From Mycolicibacterium phocaicum (GTDB lineage: Bacteria > Actinomycetota > Actinomycetes > Mycobacteriales > Mycobacteriaceae), in the NCBI RefSeq assembly GCF_010731115.1, contig NZ_AP022616.1, forward strand, positions 3,534,001-3,598,000: 64,000 nucleotides of DNA, written 5' to 3'. Positions within the stretch are counted from its first letter, which is position 1; every line of letters starts with the position of its first letter. A program made the position numbers and the translations under genes. This document shows, in pieces, positions 24,057 through 32,793 of this stretch. A model generated the notes under the pieces. The model had not been told where the DNA came from and did no database searches. It saw nothing but the letters and a program-made list of their open reading frames with translations.

Positions 24057-25613
24057 TTACGAAGCCTCTCGTTTGACCATATCGAGCACCGCCAGGTGGG
24101 AGAACACCATGCTGGTGCCGATCGGATTACCGCCACCGGGGTAGGCGTAGCCGCTCGGCGCGGCCATGGTGTTGCCGGCCGCGTACAGCCCGGGGATCGG
24201 GCTGCCGGCGGTGTCGAGCACCTGGCCGGTGGTGTCGGTGCGCAGGCCGCCCTTGGTGCCCAGGTCGGAGATGCCGAACCGGGCGGCGTGGAACGGCGCC
24301 TTGTCGATGCGGACCATCGGGCAGGCACCGCCGGAGAACGCGCGGTCGTAGGCCTCGTCGCCGCGGCCGAAGTCCGGGTCCGAGCCGGCGTCGGCGTATT
24401 CGTTGAACTGTTTGACAGTCGCGGCGAGCTGGTCGGCCGGCAACCCGATCTTGGCGGCCAGCTCCTCGAGGGTGTCGGCGGTGTGCCACAGCCCGGCGTC
24501 GACGTACTTCTCGGTCTCGACCATGGACACGTTGGTGGCCTTGATCGGGGGCACGCCCTGATCGGTGTCGTCGTAGATCATCCAGAATGGCAACGTCATC
24601 TCGCCCTTGGCCAGCCGGTCCACGACCACGCGGCCGATGCGGTCGTACGCCGCAGACTCGTTGACGAAGCGCTTGCCGTCCTGGTCGACGAAGATGCCGC
24701 CGGTGAACCACAGCGCGAACGCGCTGCGACCGTCCGGATGGGTCAGTCCGGGCGACCACCAGGCCTGCTCCATCAGGTCGGTGTCGGCGCCGACGGCGAT
24801 ACCCGCTTCATGCGCCTGGCCCAGATTTCCCCAGGGCCCCATGGTGTCTCGCGCCTCGCCCGGCACGCCGTACTTGTGCCGCAGCTCGTCTTTGCCCTCG
24901 AAGCCGCCGGCCGCGAGCAGCACGCCCTTGCGCGCTCTGATCGCCTTGCGGACCCCGTCCGTCTCGACGACGGCGCCCACGACCTTGCCCTCTTCAGTCA
25001 CCAGCTCAACCAGCGCGGTATTGAGTTGTGTTGCGGCCGAAGGATATTGCTTCAGCGCGACCAGGAAGCGGGCGATCAGCGCCCGGCCGCCGATGAAGTA
25101 GTCGTCGGGCTGCGGGACGCCGAGCCGGTCGTTGTCGAGCGGTCCGCGCACCAATTCCTTGAATTCCGGCGCCTTTTCGATCTTCAGCGGACGCGCCGCG
25201 ACGTGCCGCTGACCGTCCAGCCGGGCTTTCGGCATCTTTCCGAAGTAGTCGGGCCAGGGCAGCATGTCGAACTTGATGTTGGGATCGGCTTCCAGGTACT
25301 CCATCAGCGGGGCGCCGCCGCGGACGTACGTGTCCTGCAGCTCGCGCGGCGTCCGGTCACCGACGACGGCGTGGTAGTACTCCAGCGCGTCCTCGATGGT
25401 GTCGTCGGTGCCGGCGCGCTGCAGCACTGGGTTGCAGGGGAACCACACGCCACCGCCACCGGAGTAGGCGGTGGTGCCGCCGAACTTGTCGGTGGCCTCG
25501 ACCAGGAGCACCTCGAGTCCCTCACGCGCGGCGGTGTAGGCGCCGGTGACGCCACCGCCACCAGAGCCCGCCACCAGCACGTCAACCGTTGCGTCCCAGT
25601 CCGTCATGCCCAC
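24057..25613 (-). CDS. kstD: 3-ketosteroid delta-1-dehydrogenase
   Basis: 518 residues. The FAD-binding N-terminus is VLVAGSGGGGVTGAYTAAREG. The catalytic tyrosines of KstD are visible: Y123 in WPDYFGK, Y323 in ESAAYDRIGR, and Y490 with G494 in SGYAYPGGGNPIG. The enzyme introduces the 1,2-double bond into 3-ketosteroid ring A, and the product is the KshA substrate or the reverse. The gene follows the frameshifted FadD gene by 6 bp and precedes kshA by 44 bp. It differs from the canonical ring-degradation cluster, so it may be a paralogue for particular steroids. Confidence 0.92.
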   Translation of the reverse strand: MGMTDWDATVDVLVAGSGGGGVTGAYTAAREGLEVLLVEATDKFGGTTAYSGGGGVWFPCNPVLQRAGTDDTIEDALEYYHAVVGDRTPRELQDTYVRGGAPLMEYLEADPNIKFDMLPWPDYFGKMPKARLDGQRHVAARPLKIEKAPEFKELVRGPLDNDRLGVPQPDDYFIGGRALIARFLVALKQYPSAATQLNTALVELVTEEGKVVGAVVETDGVRKAIRARKGVLLAAGGFEGKDELRHKYGVPGEARDTMGPWGNLGQAHEAGIAVGADTDLMEQAWWSPGLTHPDGRSAFALWFTGGIFVDQDGKRFVNESAAYDRIGRVVVDRLAKGEMTLPFWMIYDDTDQGVPPIKATNVSMVETEKYVDAGLWHTADTLEELAAKIGLPADQLAATVKQFNEYADAGSDPDFGRGDEAYDRAFSGGACPMVRIDKAPFHAARFGISDLGTKGGLRTDTTGQVLDTAGSPIPGLYAAGNTMAAPSGYAYPGGGNPIGTSMVFSHLAVLDMVKREAS

Positions 25614-25619
25614 ACTCCC

Positions 25620-27303
25620 CTACAGATATCGCTGCCGTCCGTACTGCGTGAACTCGTCGTCCAACGCGCGCTTGGCATCTTCTGACATGAGGCCGTACGC
25701 CGGTACCCCCCTACCCACCCAGCGGTACACCAGCTCGTCGGTGTGCCACTTGTCCGCCTGGAGCTCGCGCTTGAGCACCTTGTTGGAGCCGGTCACCGGC
25801 AGCGCGTCCGAGACCCGCAGGAACCGCGGCGTGCCCTTCTTGCCCAGGTCGTCCTGGTCGTTCAGATACTGCACGAACTTGTCGACGTCGAACAGGATCG
25901 GATCGGCGACCTCGATGGCCGCCATCACCTGATCGCCCGAGCGGGGGTCCGGCACCGCGTACACCCCGGCGGCGATCACCTCGGGATGACGCCGCAGCAC
26001 GCGCTCGATGGACAGCGCCGAGGTGTTCTCGCCGTCGACGCGAATCCAGTCACCGCGCCGGCCGGCGAAGTAGATGAAACCGTCCTCGTCGAGGTACCCG
26101 AGGTCCCCGGTCCAATACCAGCCGCCCCGAATGCGGTCGGAATCGGCGGCGTCGTTCTTGTAATAGCCCTCGAACTTCTTGGTGCCGAGCTTGTCCACGA
26201 TCTCGCCGACGGCGTCGTCCGGGTTGAGGATGCGGCCGTGCTGGTCCAAAACCGCTGGGACACACTCGATCATGGTTTCCGGGTTGACGATCGCGACGCC
26301 CGGATGGGCCGGACGGCCGAGTGCCCCCTCGGGCTGGTTCGAGTCGAGGACGACGGCTCCGCCGCCCTCGCTGGAGCCGTACCCCTCGTACAAGTCCGCA
26401 CCGAAGCGGCGCTTGAAGTAGGCCTGGTCCTCCGGGCGAGGCCTCGGTGCCGAAACCGCGGTTGAGCTGGTTGTCGGCGTCGTCGGGCTGTTCCGGCGTG
26501 GCCAGCAGATAGCCGAGCGCCTTGCCCACGTAGGTGAAGAACGTTGCGCCGAAGTACCGGACGTCGGGCAGGAACCCGGACGCCGAGAAGCTCGGCGTCA
26601 GGCAGACGGTCGCGCCGACGGCGAGCGCCGGCGCCCACAGCGCCATGATGGCGTTGCCGTGGAACAGCGGCATGCAGCAGTAGTCGACGTCCTCGCGGAC
26701 GTGGTTGAACTTGTCAACCGCCGAGTAGGCGATCCACGCCAGACGACCCTGGCTGCACTTGACGGCCTTCGACGCACCGGTGGTGCCGGAAGTGAAAAGC
26801 AGCAGCATCAGCGTTTCCGCGCCGACGCCCTCCGCCGCAGCGATTTGTGCACGATTTTCCGCGCCGGCCGCGGATTTTCGTGCACGAATCGCGTCTTGGT
26901 AGGCGGGGTCGTCGACGACGAGGATGCGGTCGGGCGTCAGGCCGAGGTCGAGTCCCGAAAGCCGCTCGCGCCCAGCCGAATCCGTGACGATCAGCTGACA
27001 GTCCGCATGCCGCACCTCACCGGCCAACTCCTGGTTGCCGCGCGTCGGGTTGATGCCGACGATCGTCGCCCCGGACAGGGCCGCGCCGCCCAGCCAGAAC
27101 AGGAAGTCGGGCACGTTGTCCAGCAGCACGCCGATGTGGAAGTGGCCGTCGTTGCGCAAATCCGCGGCGTATGCGCCGCGGGCGGCCGACTCGCGGACCA
27201 CCTCGTCCCAGGTCCAGTCCTGGTCCCGGGTACGCAGCCCCAGTCGCTCGTCGCCGAGGCGATCGAGGAGCAGGGACGCGATGTCCTCGCGCGGCTCAGG
27301 CAT
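25620..27303 (-). pseudogene. FadD17-like acyl-CoA synthetase, frameshifted
   Basis: Two overlapping frames together make one ligase of about 550 residues. The 5' part (from the ATG at 27303) holds the P-loop LLLFTSGTTGASKAVKCSQG. The 3' part holds the motifs YEGYGSSEGGGAVVLD, WYWTGDLGYLDEDGFIYFAG and NKVLKRELQADKW. The frame is lost at about 26431-26437, where TCCGGGCGAG has one base too many; removing one G or C gives TEASPEDQAYFKRRFGADLY. FadD17-type enzymes activate steroid side-chain acids. The ATG overlaps the stop of the upstream fusion gene (ATGCCTGA). A 49-bp palindrome also lies inside the coding region. Real mutation or sequencing error cannot be separated here. Confidence 0.8.
26842..26890. 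repeat. 49-bp dispersed palindrome, copy A (inside the fadD17-like gene)
   Basis: Left arm beginning GATTTGTGCACGATTTTCC and right arm ending TTTTCGTGCACGAATC, 22 bp each around a 5-nt loop CCGGC. Four arm positions no longer pair, unlike the perfect copies at 46303 and 62345. It is read in frame as ARKSAAGAENRAQI just before the ATP-binding block of the ligase. Confidence 0.8.
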
Positions 27304-28294
27304 TGGCGGCGGCGGCGTTCTTCTGGTCGATGTACGCCTGCGGCAGGTCTGCCACGCCGAGCTTGGTGACGCTGACCGGGCCGGTCTGGTAGGCGTCCTC
27401 GCCGATGATCAGACCGTCGGCGTCGATCGGCCAGTTGATCAGCTGACGGAACACCAGCAGGTAGTCGCCGGCCGGATCGTCGACGTCGACGCCGATGGCC
27501 TGCGCAGCGGCGCCCGGGTAGATCATCTTCATCCAGCCTTCGGTCATCACCAGATCATCGTCGACGGCAAGGCGATCGATCTCGAAGGCGAGATGATTGG
27601 CGCCGCTGGTCACGAATGCCTCGTAGTACGCGCGCACACCCTCGGTGGTCTTCGGGCCCATATCGGTGTTGGCGTACCAGAAGTGGTAGTCCGGGTTCGG
27701 TGACAACGTGGCCATCAGCCGGTCCATGTCCGGCACCGCCTCCGCCTTCATGTGCTCGAGCACGATGCCCAGCACCTGGCGATGGCGCTTGGTCCGGCCC
27801 TGGCACACCACGGCCGTCGCGGTACCCAGGTCCGCGGTCCGCACCGACACGGACGTCAGGGCCGACGTGATGACCCGCAGCGCTTCCGGCGACGACTGCG
27901 CCGACACCGCCAGCACCCTGACCTCGCGGGACTCATCGAGCCCCAGCAGCCTGATCGCCCGCGCCCGGTCCTCGGGGCGCTCCCGGCTCGACAGCACCAC
28001 CTCGACCAGCGCCGGGTCGCCGAAGCTGGGCGGCACCCGGGCACCGATGTCGCCCAGCGTGTGCCGCACGCGGTCGAGCAGGACACCGTCCAAGGGGTGG
28101 GCCGGGGCGTCGCGCTCCAACCAGACCTCCGGCGCGGAACCGTCCCAGCGCACATGCACGGGACACCCGGCGACCGCCTGTGCCGCCGCCAGCACCGCGT
28201 CGGCCCCCGTGGCGTCGAGGTCGTCGAAGAACCGGACCAGCCGCAGCACCGACTCGGGGTCACTGCCCAGCTCGGACAACCGCAACGCGCTCAC
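27296..28294 (-). CDS. Fusion: PucR/CdaR-type regulator N-terminal region joined to SnoaL/NTF2-like domain
   Basis: 332 residues from the GTG at 28294 (VSALRLSELGSD), 19 bp after the hydratase gene. Residues 1 to about 168 look like the sensory N-terminal part of a PucR/CdaR-family regulator (ALRLSELGSDPESVLRLVRF, RAIRLLGLDESREVRVLAVS). No helix-turn-helix follows. At about residue 170 the sequence switches to a SnoaL/NTF2-like protein (LGIVLEHMKAEAV, FWYANTDMGPKTTEGVRAYY) that runs to the end. SnoaL-like folds occur in steroid operons as isomerases or dehydratases. An in-frame deletion that merged two neighbouring genes is the simplest reading. The stop overlaps the next start. Confidence 0.7.
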   Translation of the reverse strand: MSALRLSELGSDPESVLRLVRFFDDLDATGADAVLAAAQAVAGCPVHVRWDGSAPEVWLERDAPAHPLDGVLLDRVRHTLGDIGARVPPSFGDPALVEVVLSSRERPEDRARAIRLLGLDESREVRVLAVSAQSSPEALRVITSALTSVSVRTADLGTATAVVCQGRTKRHRQVLGIVLEHMKAEAVPDMDRLMATLSPNPDYHFWYANTDMGPKTTEGVRAYYEAFVTSGANHLAFEIDRLAVDDDLVMTEGWMKMIYPGAAAQAIGVDVDDPAGDYLLVFRQLINWPIDADGLIIGEDAYQTGPVSVTKLGVADLPQAYIDQKNAAAANA

Positions 28295-28313
28295 GCCGCC
28301 ATTCTGGCAATGC

Positions 28314-29297
28314 TCAGAACTGCAGGACGCTGAACCGCCAGTCCAGTACCTGCCGGTCGGGGCCGTCGGCGTCGACCGCGAACACCACGGACCGCAGGTC
28401 CAGCGTGCCGCCGCGGCCCGGCACCTCGTGGGCGGCCTCGACGTGCAGCTCGCTGTAGAGGGTGTCGCCCTCCTGTACGGGGCCGGTGTGATCGCAGGAC
28501 TCCCAGCCCAGCACCGCGACGATGTTCGGCAGGAGCCGGCTGGCTTGCGCCAACGCCAGGCCGATGGTGTGCCCGCCGTACACCAGGCGCTTCCCGGCCA
28601 CGCGCGAATCATGATGCGTGGCAGCGACGTTGAGCGTCAGCCGGGCCAGCTCCGGAGCGCTGCTGACGACGTCGGCCGTGCTGGTGAACACCTGGCCGGC
28701 GAGCTCCGGATCGAAATTCTCGCCGGGCACGGCGGAGCGCCACGCATCGGCGCTCCATCCCGCGGCCGGGTCCGGGAGGCCCGGCACGGCAGTGCCGATG
28801 GTGCTGATGTCGTCGGCGTGGCCGGTGTCGTCGGCGTCGTCGCGCAGCGGCAGCATGGCGCACCGGTGGAAGTCGAGCACCGTGCGGCCGTCCTGGTCGA
28901 TGGTGATCATGCGCAGCGCCGCCAGCCCGGTGCGCGGCCGGCCGGGCTTGGCCGAATTCTGTTTGAGTCCAACCACTTCGGTACGGGTGGTGATGGTGTC
29001 GCCGATGTGCGGGAAGCGGTGGAACCGCAACCCGCGGTAGAACAGATTCGCCTTGACCCGTCGGGTCACCAAGGTCGACTGACCGATCGCGACGTCACAC
29101 ACGAGCGCCGGATGCACCAACGCCCGCGGCGATCCGGTGACCGCGGCAGCCAGTGCGGCATCGAGCGGCAGCCGCATTCGGTCACCCAGAATGGCCTGGT
29201 GTACCGCAGCGGTGCCGTCGGTGAGCGTCATGCCGGGCGCCCAGTCGAAGACCTGACCTATCCTGAGGTCCTCGAAAAACGGTCCGCCAGAGGGCAC
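28314..29297 (-). CDS. Double-hotdog (MaoC-like) hydratase, Rv0216 family
   Basis: 327 residues from the GTG at 29297, one base after the fadD4-like stop. It is built of two hotdog repeats. The first half carries FFEDLRIGQVFDWAPGMTLT and SPRALVHPALVCDVAIGQST; the second half carries HDSRVAGKRLVYGGHTIGLA, a MaoC-like hydratase motif region. Length and blocks fit Rv0216, which has a double-hotdog fold. It is expected to hydrate an enoyl-CoA or act on a related thioester. The classical Asp/His catalytic pair is not fully evident, so the activity is uncertain. Second gene of the operon. Confidence 0.82.
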   Translation of the reverse strand: MPSGGPFFEDLRIGQVFDWAPGMTLTDGTAAVHQAILGDRMRLPLDAALAAAVTGSPRALVHPALVCDVAIGQSTLVTRRVKANLFYRGLRFHRFPHIGDTITTRTEVVGLKQNSAKPGRPRTGLAALRMITIDQDGRTVLDFHRCAMLPLRDDADDTGHADDISTIGTAVPGLPDPAAGWSADAWRSAVPGENFDPELAGQVFTSTADVVSSAPELARLTLNVAATHHDSRVAGKRLVYGGHTIGLALAQASRLLPNIVAVLGWESCDHTGPVQEGDTLYSELHVEAAHEVPGRGGTLDLRSVVFAVDADGPDRQVLDWRFSVLQF

Positions 29298-29298
29298 G

Positions 29299-30816
29299 TC
29301 ACACAGAGTACTTGTCGATCAGCGATTGCTTGTACAGCTTGCCCGTGTCGGTCCGTGGCAATTGCTCTTCGAACGAGATTGACCGCGGGCACTTGTAGTG
29401 CGTCAGCCGGTCTCGCAGCCAGCTCAGCAGCTCGGTGCCGAACTCCTCGGTACCGTCGGCCGGATCCACCGTCTGCACAACCGCTTTCACACTCTGGCCC
29501 ATCTCGGCGTCCGGAATACCGAACACTGCGGCATCCATCACCTTGGGATGCGTGACGAGGACGTTCTCCGCTTCCTGGGGGTAGATGTTCACACCGCCGC
29601 TGATGATCATGTGATGTCGGCGATCGGTGAGGTAGAGATAGCCGTCCTCGTCGAGGTAGCCGATGTCTCCGACGGTGGCCCAACCGTGCGCATCCCTTGA
29701 GGCCGCGGTCTTTTCGGCGTCGTCCAGATACTCGAAGGTGTTGCCGCCCTCGAAGTAGATTTCGCCGGGCACACCCTGCGGCTGCTCGTTGCCCTCCTCG
29801 TCGAGGATGTGCAGGACGCCCAGCATCGGCTTGCCGACCGACCCGGGATGGGTCAGCCAATCTTCGGCGGTGATGAGGGTGGAACCGATGGCCTCGGACG
29901 ACGCGTAGTACTCGTCGACGATCGGACCCCACCAGTCGATCATCTGCTTCTTGATCTCCACCGCACACGGGGCGGCGGCGTGCATGACGCGCTTGAGCGA
30001 CGACAGATCGTACGAATCCCGCACGGACTGCGGCAGTTTCAGCATGCGGGTGAACATCACCGGCACGAACTGGCCGTGCGTGATGCCGTAACGCGCGATG
30101 GCGTCCAGACAGCCCTCGGCGTCGAACTTCTCCATCACGACCGTCGTGATGCCCTCGGCCTGAATCTGCATCGACCACACCGACGGCGCGGTGTGGTACA
30201 GCGGCGCCGGGCTCAGGTAGACGGCATCCTTGGGGAGCCAGAAGCTCATCAGCATCTTCATCAGGCCGGGCACCTCGGCCGGCGGCAGATGCGTCAGCTC
30301 GCGCTTGATGCCCTTCGGACGACCCGTCGTGCCCGACGAGTACTGCAGCAGGTCACCTTCGATCTCGTCCTCGATCGGCGTGTCGGGTTGGGCCGCAACG
30401 CATTCCGGGTATCGGTCCCAGCCCGGCAACTCACCGTCGGCGATCATGAGCAGCTTGGGCAGCCCGGCAGTGAGGTGCTCGGCCAGGCCGGCGCAGGTCT
30501 GGCTCAGGGCCGCAGAGCCGATCACCGCAGACGCTCCGCTGTTCTCGATGATGTAGGCGGCTTCGGCCGGCGTCAGGTGGATGTTGATCGGCACGTAGTA
30601 CAGGCCGCTGCGCCGCGCGCCCCACATCGCCGCGTGCATGTGCTCGTTGTTCTCCATCAGGATGGCAACGACGTCACCCTCGACCAGGCCATTGGCCCGG
30701 AAGTGATGCGCCAGGTGGTTGGCGCGGGCCTCGAGCTCGTCGAAGGTCACCACCGTGCCGGACGGGTGCAAGATCACGGCCGGTTTCCCATTGCCCACGT
30801 GCTGGCGAATCTGCAT
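29299..30816 (-). CDS. fadD4: Acyl-CoA synthetase, FadD4-like
   Basis: 505 residues. P-loop LLQYSSGTTGRPKGIKRELT (about 163-182); YYASSEAIGSTLITAEDW and WATVGDIGYLDEDGYLYLTD are the A5 and A7 type motifs; the C-terminal catalytic lysine is in PRTDTGKLYKQSL. It would activate a steroid side-chain or fatty acid. It heads the leftward operon fadD4-hydratase-fusion-fadD17-like-kstD-kshA, and it neighbours the Rv0216-like gene as fadD4 (Rv0214) does in M. tuberculosis. Overlapping palindromes at 30830-30854 lie 14 bp before its ATG, a likely operator. Confidence 0.82.
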   Translation of the reverse strand: MQIRQHVGNGKPAVILHPSGTVVTFDELEARANHLAHHFRANGLVEGDVVAILMENNEHMHAAMWGARRSGLYYVPINIHLTPAEAAYIIENSGASAVIGSAALSQTCAGLAEHLTAGLPKLLMIADGELPGWDRYPECVAAQPDTPIEDEIEGDLLQYSSGTTGRPKGIKRELTHLPPAEVPGLMKMLMSFWLPKDAVYLSPAPLYHTAPSVWSMQIQAEGITTVVMEKFDAEGCLDAIARYGITHGQFVPVMFTRMLKLPQSVRDSYDLSSLKRVMHAAAPCAVEIKKQMIDWWGPIVDEYYASSEAIGSTLITAEDWLTHPGSVGKPMLGVLHILDEEGNEQPQGVPGEIYFEGGNTFEYLDDAEKTAASRDAHGWATVGDIGYLDEDGYLYLTDRRHHMIISGGVNIYPQEAENVLVTHPKVMDAAVFGIPDAEMGQSVKAVVQTVDPADGTEEFGTELLSWLRDRLTHYKCPRSISFEEQLPRTDTGKLYKQSLIDKYSV

Positions 30817-30829
30817 GACGGCACTCTAC

Positions 30830-30854
30830 GACAGGTGACTTGACACCTGTCAAG
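30830..30854. promoter_or_regulatory. Overlapping palindromic operator at the head of the steroid operon
   Basis: GACAGGTG-N6-CACCTGTC (30830-30851) overlaps a perfect 16-bp palindrome CTTGACACCTGTCAAG apart from its two central bases (30839-30854). The site lies 14 bp upstream of the fadD4-like ATG, the position expected for a repressor of the TetR or GntR type. It does not match the KstR motif. Confidence 0.6.
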
Positions 30855-31083
30855 AAGGCCGTGTCCGAGGCTCCTCGGCGTGCCACAGCCGATGACGACA
30901 CCCTGCCACCACTGGGCAAGCAGCCAATATTCTGCTTTTCCTGCAATTTTGGCAAACTCTCAGCTAATCGCCAGAGCAGTATCTAATCGACATTTTTTGC
31001 ATATCTATGTCACTATCTCTCGATGTCGTGTGCTTGCGACTGTAGTTTTGGCAAATTTCTAGTTACGCCGACCGGAGGTCACG

Positions 31084-32793
31084 ATGGCCACATTCGATTA
31101 CCTCGTGGTGGGCGCCGGGACGGCAGGGTGCGTACTGGCCAATCGACTGTCCGCCGATCCCCGGAACCGAGTACTGCTCATCGAAGCCGGTGGTCACGCG
31201 CGTAGCCCCTACCTGCGCGTACCCAAGCTCGGCAGTCGCCTGTTCGGCAACTCGCGGTACATCTGGCAACACCAGACCATTCCGCTGGGCCCCCACGGCA
31301 CCACCGAGTTCTGGCCGCGCGGCAAGGTTCTCGGTGGATCCAGCTCAGTCAACGGCATGGTCTACAACCGCGGCCAGAAAGCCGACTTCGACGAACTCGA
31401 GCAGCTGGGCAATCGCGGCTGGGGCTGGGACAACATCCTCGCCGCATACCGAAGCTTCGAACACAACACCATCGGCCAGTCGTCGACGCGAGGGTTCGGC
31501 GGCGAACTGGCGATCAGCGTCGTCCCCGACCCTGACCCACTCGCGCTCACCACGATCGCCGCCGGCACCTGCCTGGGCATGCGCCCCCTCGCCGATCTGA
31601 ACGAGTCGGACGAACCGCGCATCGGACTTTCGCCCGCGACCATCCACAACGGCAGACGGATCAGCGCCGCCACGGCATTCCTGGACCCGGTGCGCGCCCG
31701 CCCCAACCTGCAGGTGCTCACCGGCGCCACGGCAGAGCGGCTGGAGTTCACCCGGGGCCGGGCCACGGGCGTGGTCCTGCGACTGGGCACCTTGTCGATG
31801 GTGGTCCGCGCCGAGCGCGAAGTGGTCCTCACGCTGGGCGCACTGGGATCACCGAAACTGTTGCAGCTCTCCGGAATCGGGCCCCGCGATGTACTTGCGG
31901 CCGCTGGCGTGCCGCGCTACCTGGAGCGCTCGAACGTCGGGCGGCGCATGCGGGATCACCGGACTCTTGTGAACACCTACCGGCTCAACCGCAACATCGG
32001 GCACAACCGGCATCTGTCGACCACGTCGGGCAAGGTTCGGTCCACGATCCGATACGCCATCAGCGGGCGCGGACCACTGGCCGCACCGACCGGCGACGTG
32101 CTCGCATTCTTCAAGACCGGACCCGATCAGTCGCGGGTCGACGGTCAGATGCTCGTCACCGCCCTGACCCTCGCCGGCCATGGCGGTGCCGTCGAGCGCC
32201 TGCCGGGCCTGTCCTGTATGGGCGAAATTCTGCGACCGACGTCGGAAGGCAGCGTCTGGATAAGCTCACCCGACCCCGACCACCCCTTGATGATCGACCC
32301 CAACTACCTGGCCACCGCCCACGACCGGACCGCTGCCATCGGCGTCCTACGCACCATGCGCGAGGTGTTCCAGCAGTCGCCCATCGCCGACCTCATCGCC
32401 ACGGAGCTGACACCCGGCCCCGACACCCAATCCGACGACGAGCTCTTGCACGCCGCGATGGCGCAGGGGCTGACCGGTTTCCACGCCATCGGAACCTGCG
32501 GCATGGGACCGGACGACGACGACATCGTCGATGACCGGTTACGGGTCCGCGGCATCGACGGACTACGGGTGGCCGACCTGTCGATCATGCCGATCATGTT
32601 GTCCGGCAACACAAATGCGCCTGCCATGGCGATGGCCGCGCGGGCCGCGGACCTCATCCTGGACACGCCGGCGCGCGCCGGCAGCCACCGCGGTCACCGG
32701 CCGACGATCGACAGCTCCCGACCGTCGAACCTGACCCCGTCGACGTCGTGGTCGCCGGCACTGAACGGCGCCCGCAGCGTCGCGACGATGTGA
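31084..32793 (+). CDS. GMC-family FAD-dependent oxidoreductase
   Basis: 569 residues; GGAGGTCACG gives a strong ribosome site. The ADP-binding motif is YLVVGAGTAGCVLANRLS at the N-terminus. The GMC signature blocks are RGKVLGGSSSVNGMVYNRG (about 80) and TLGALGSPKLLQLSGIGPRD (about 255). The catalytic histidine region is FHAIGTCGMG, with a conserved C-terminal SGNTNAPAMAMAARAAD. It oxidises an alcohol such as choline, a sterol side-chain alcohol or an aliphatic alcohol. The last 33 codons run 100 bp into the convergent exchanger gene. TTTTGGCAAA occurs twice in its AT-rich upstream region. Confidence 0.85.
   Translation: MATFDYLVVGAGTAGCVLANRLSADPRNRVLLIEAGGHARSPYLRVPKLGSRLFGNSRYIWQHQTIPLGPHGTTEFWPRGKVLGGSSSVNGMVYNRGQKADFDELEQLGNRGWGWDNILAAYRSFEHNTIGQSSTRGFGGELAISVVPDPDPLALTTIAAGTCLGMRPLADLNESDEPRIGLSPATIHNGRRISAATAFLDPVRARPNLQVLTGATAERLEFTRGRATGVVLRLGTLSMVVRAEREVVLTLGALGSPKLLQLSGIGPRDVLAAAGVPRYLERSNVGRRMRDHRTLVNTYRLNRNIGHNRHLSTTSGKVRSTIRYAISGRGPLAAPTGDVLAFFKTGPDQSRVDGQMLVTALTLAGHGGAVERLPGLSCMGEILRPTSEGSVWISSPDPDHPLMIDPNYLATAHDRTAAIGVLRTMREVFQQSPIADLIATELTPGPDTQSDDELLHAAMAQGLTGFHAIGTCGMGPDDDDIVDDRLRVRGIDGLRVADLSIMPIMLSGNTNAPAMAMAARAADLILDTPARAGSHRGHRPTIDSSRPSNLTPSTSWSPALNGARSVATM

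Noticed and set aside
22867-25613. kshA-kstD as the canonical cholesterol ring cluster
   Set aside because: No hsa genes, kstR or kshB around, and the neighbours follow the fadD4/Rv0216 region instead.
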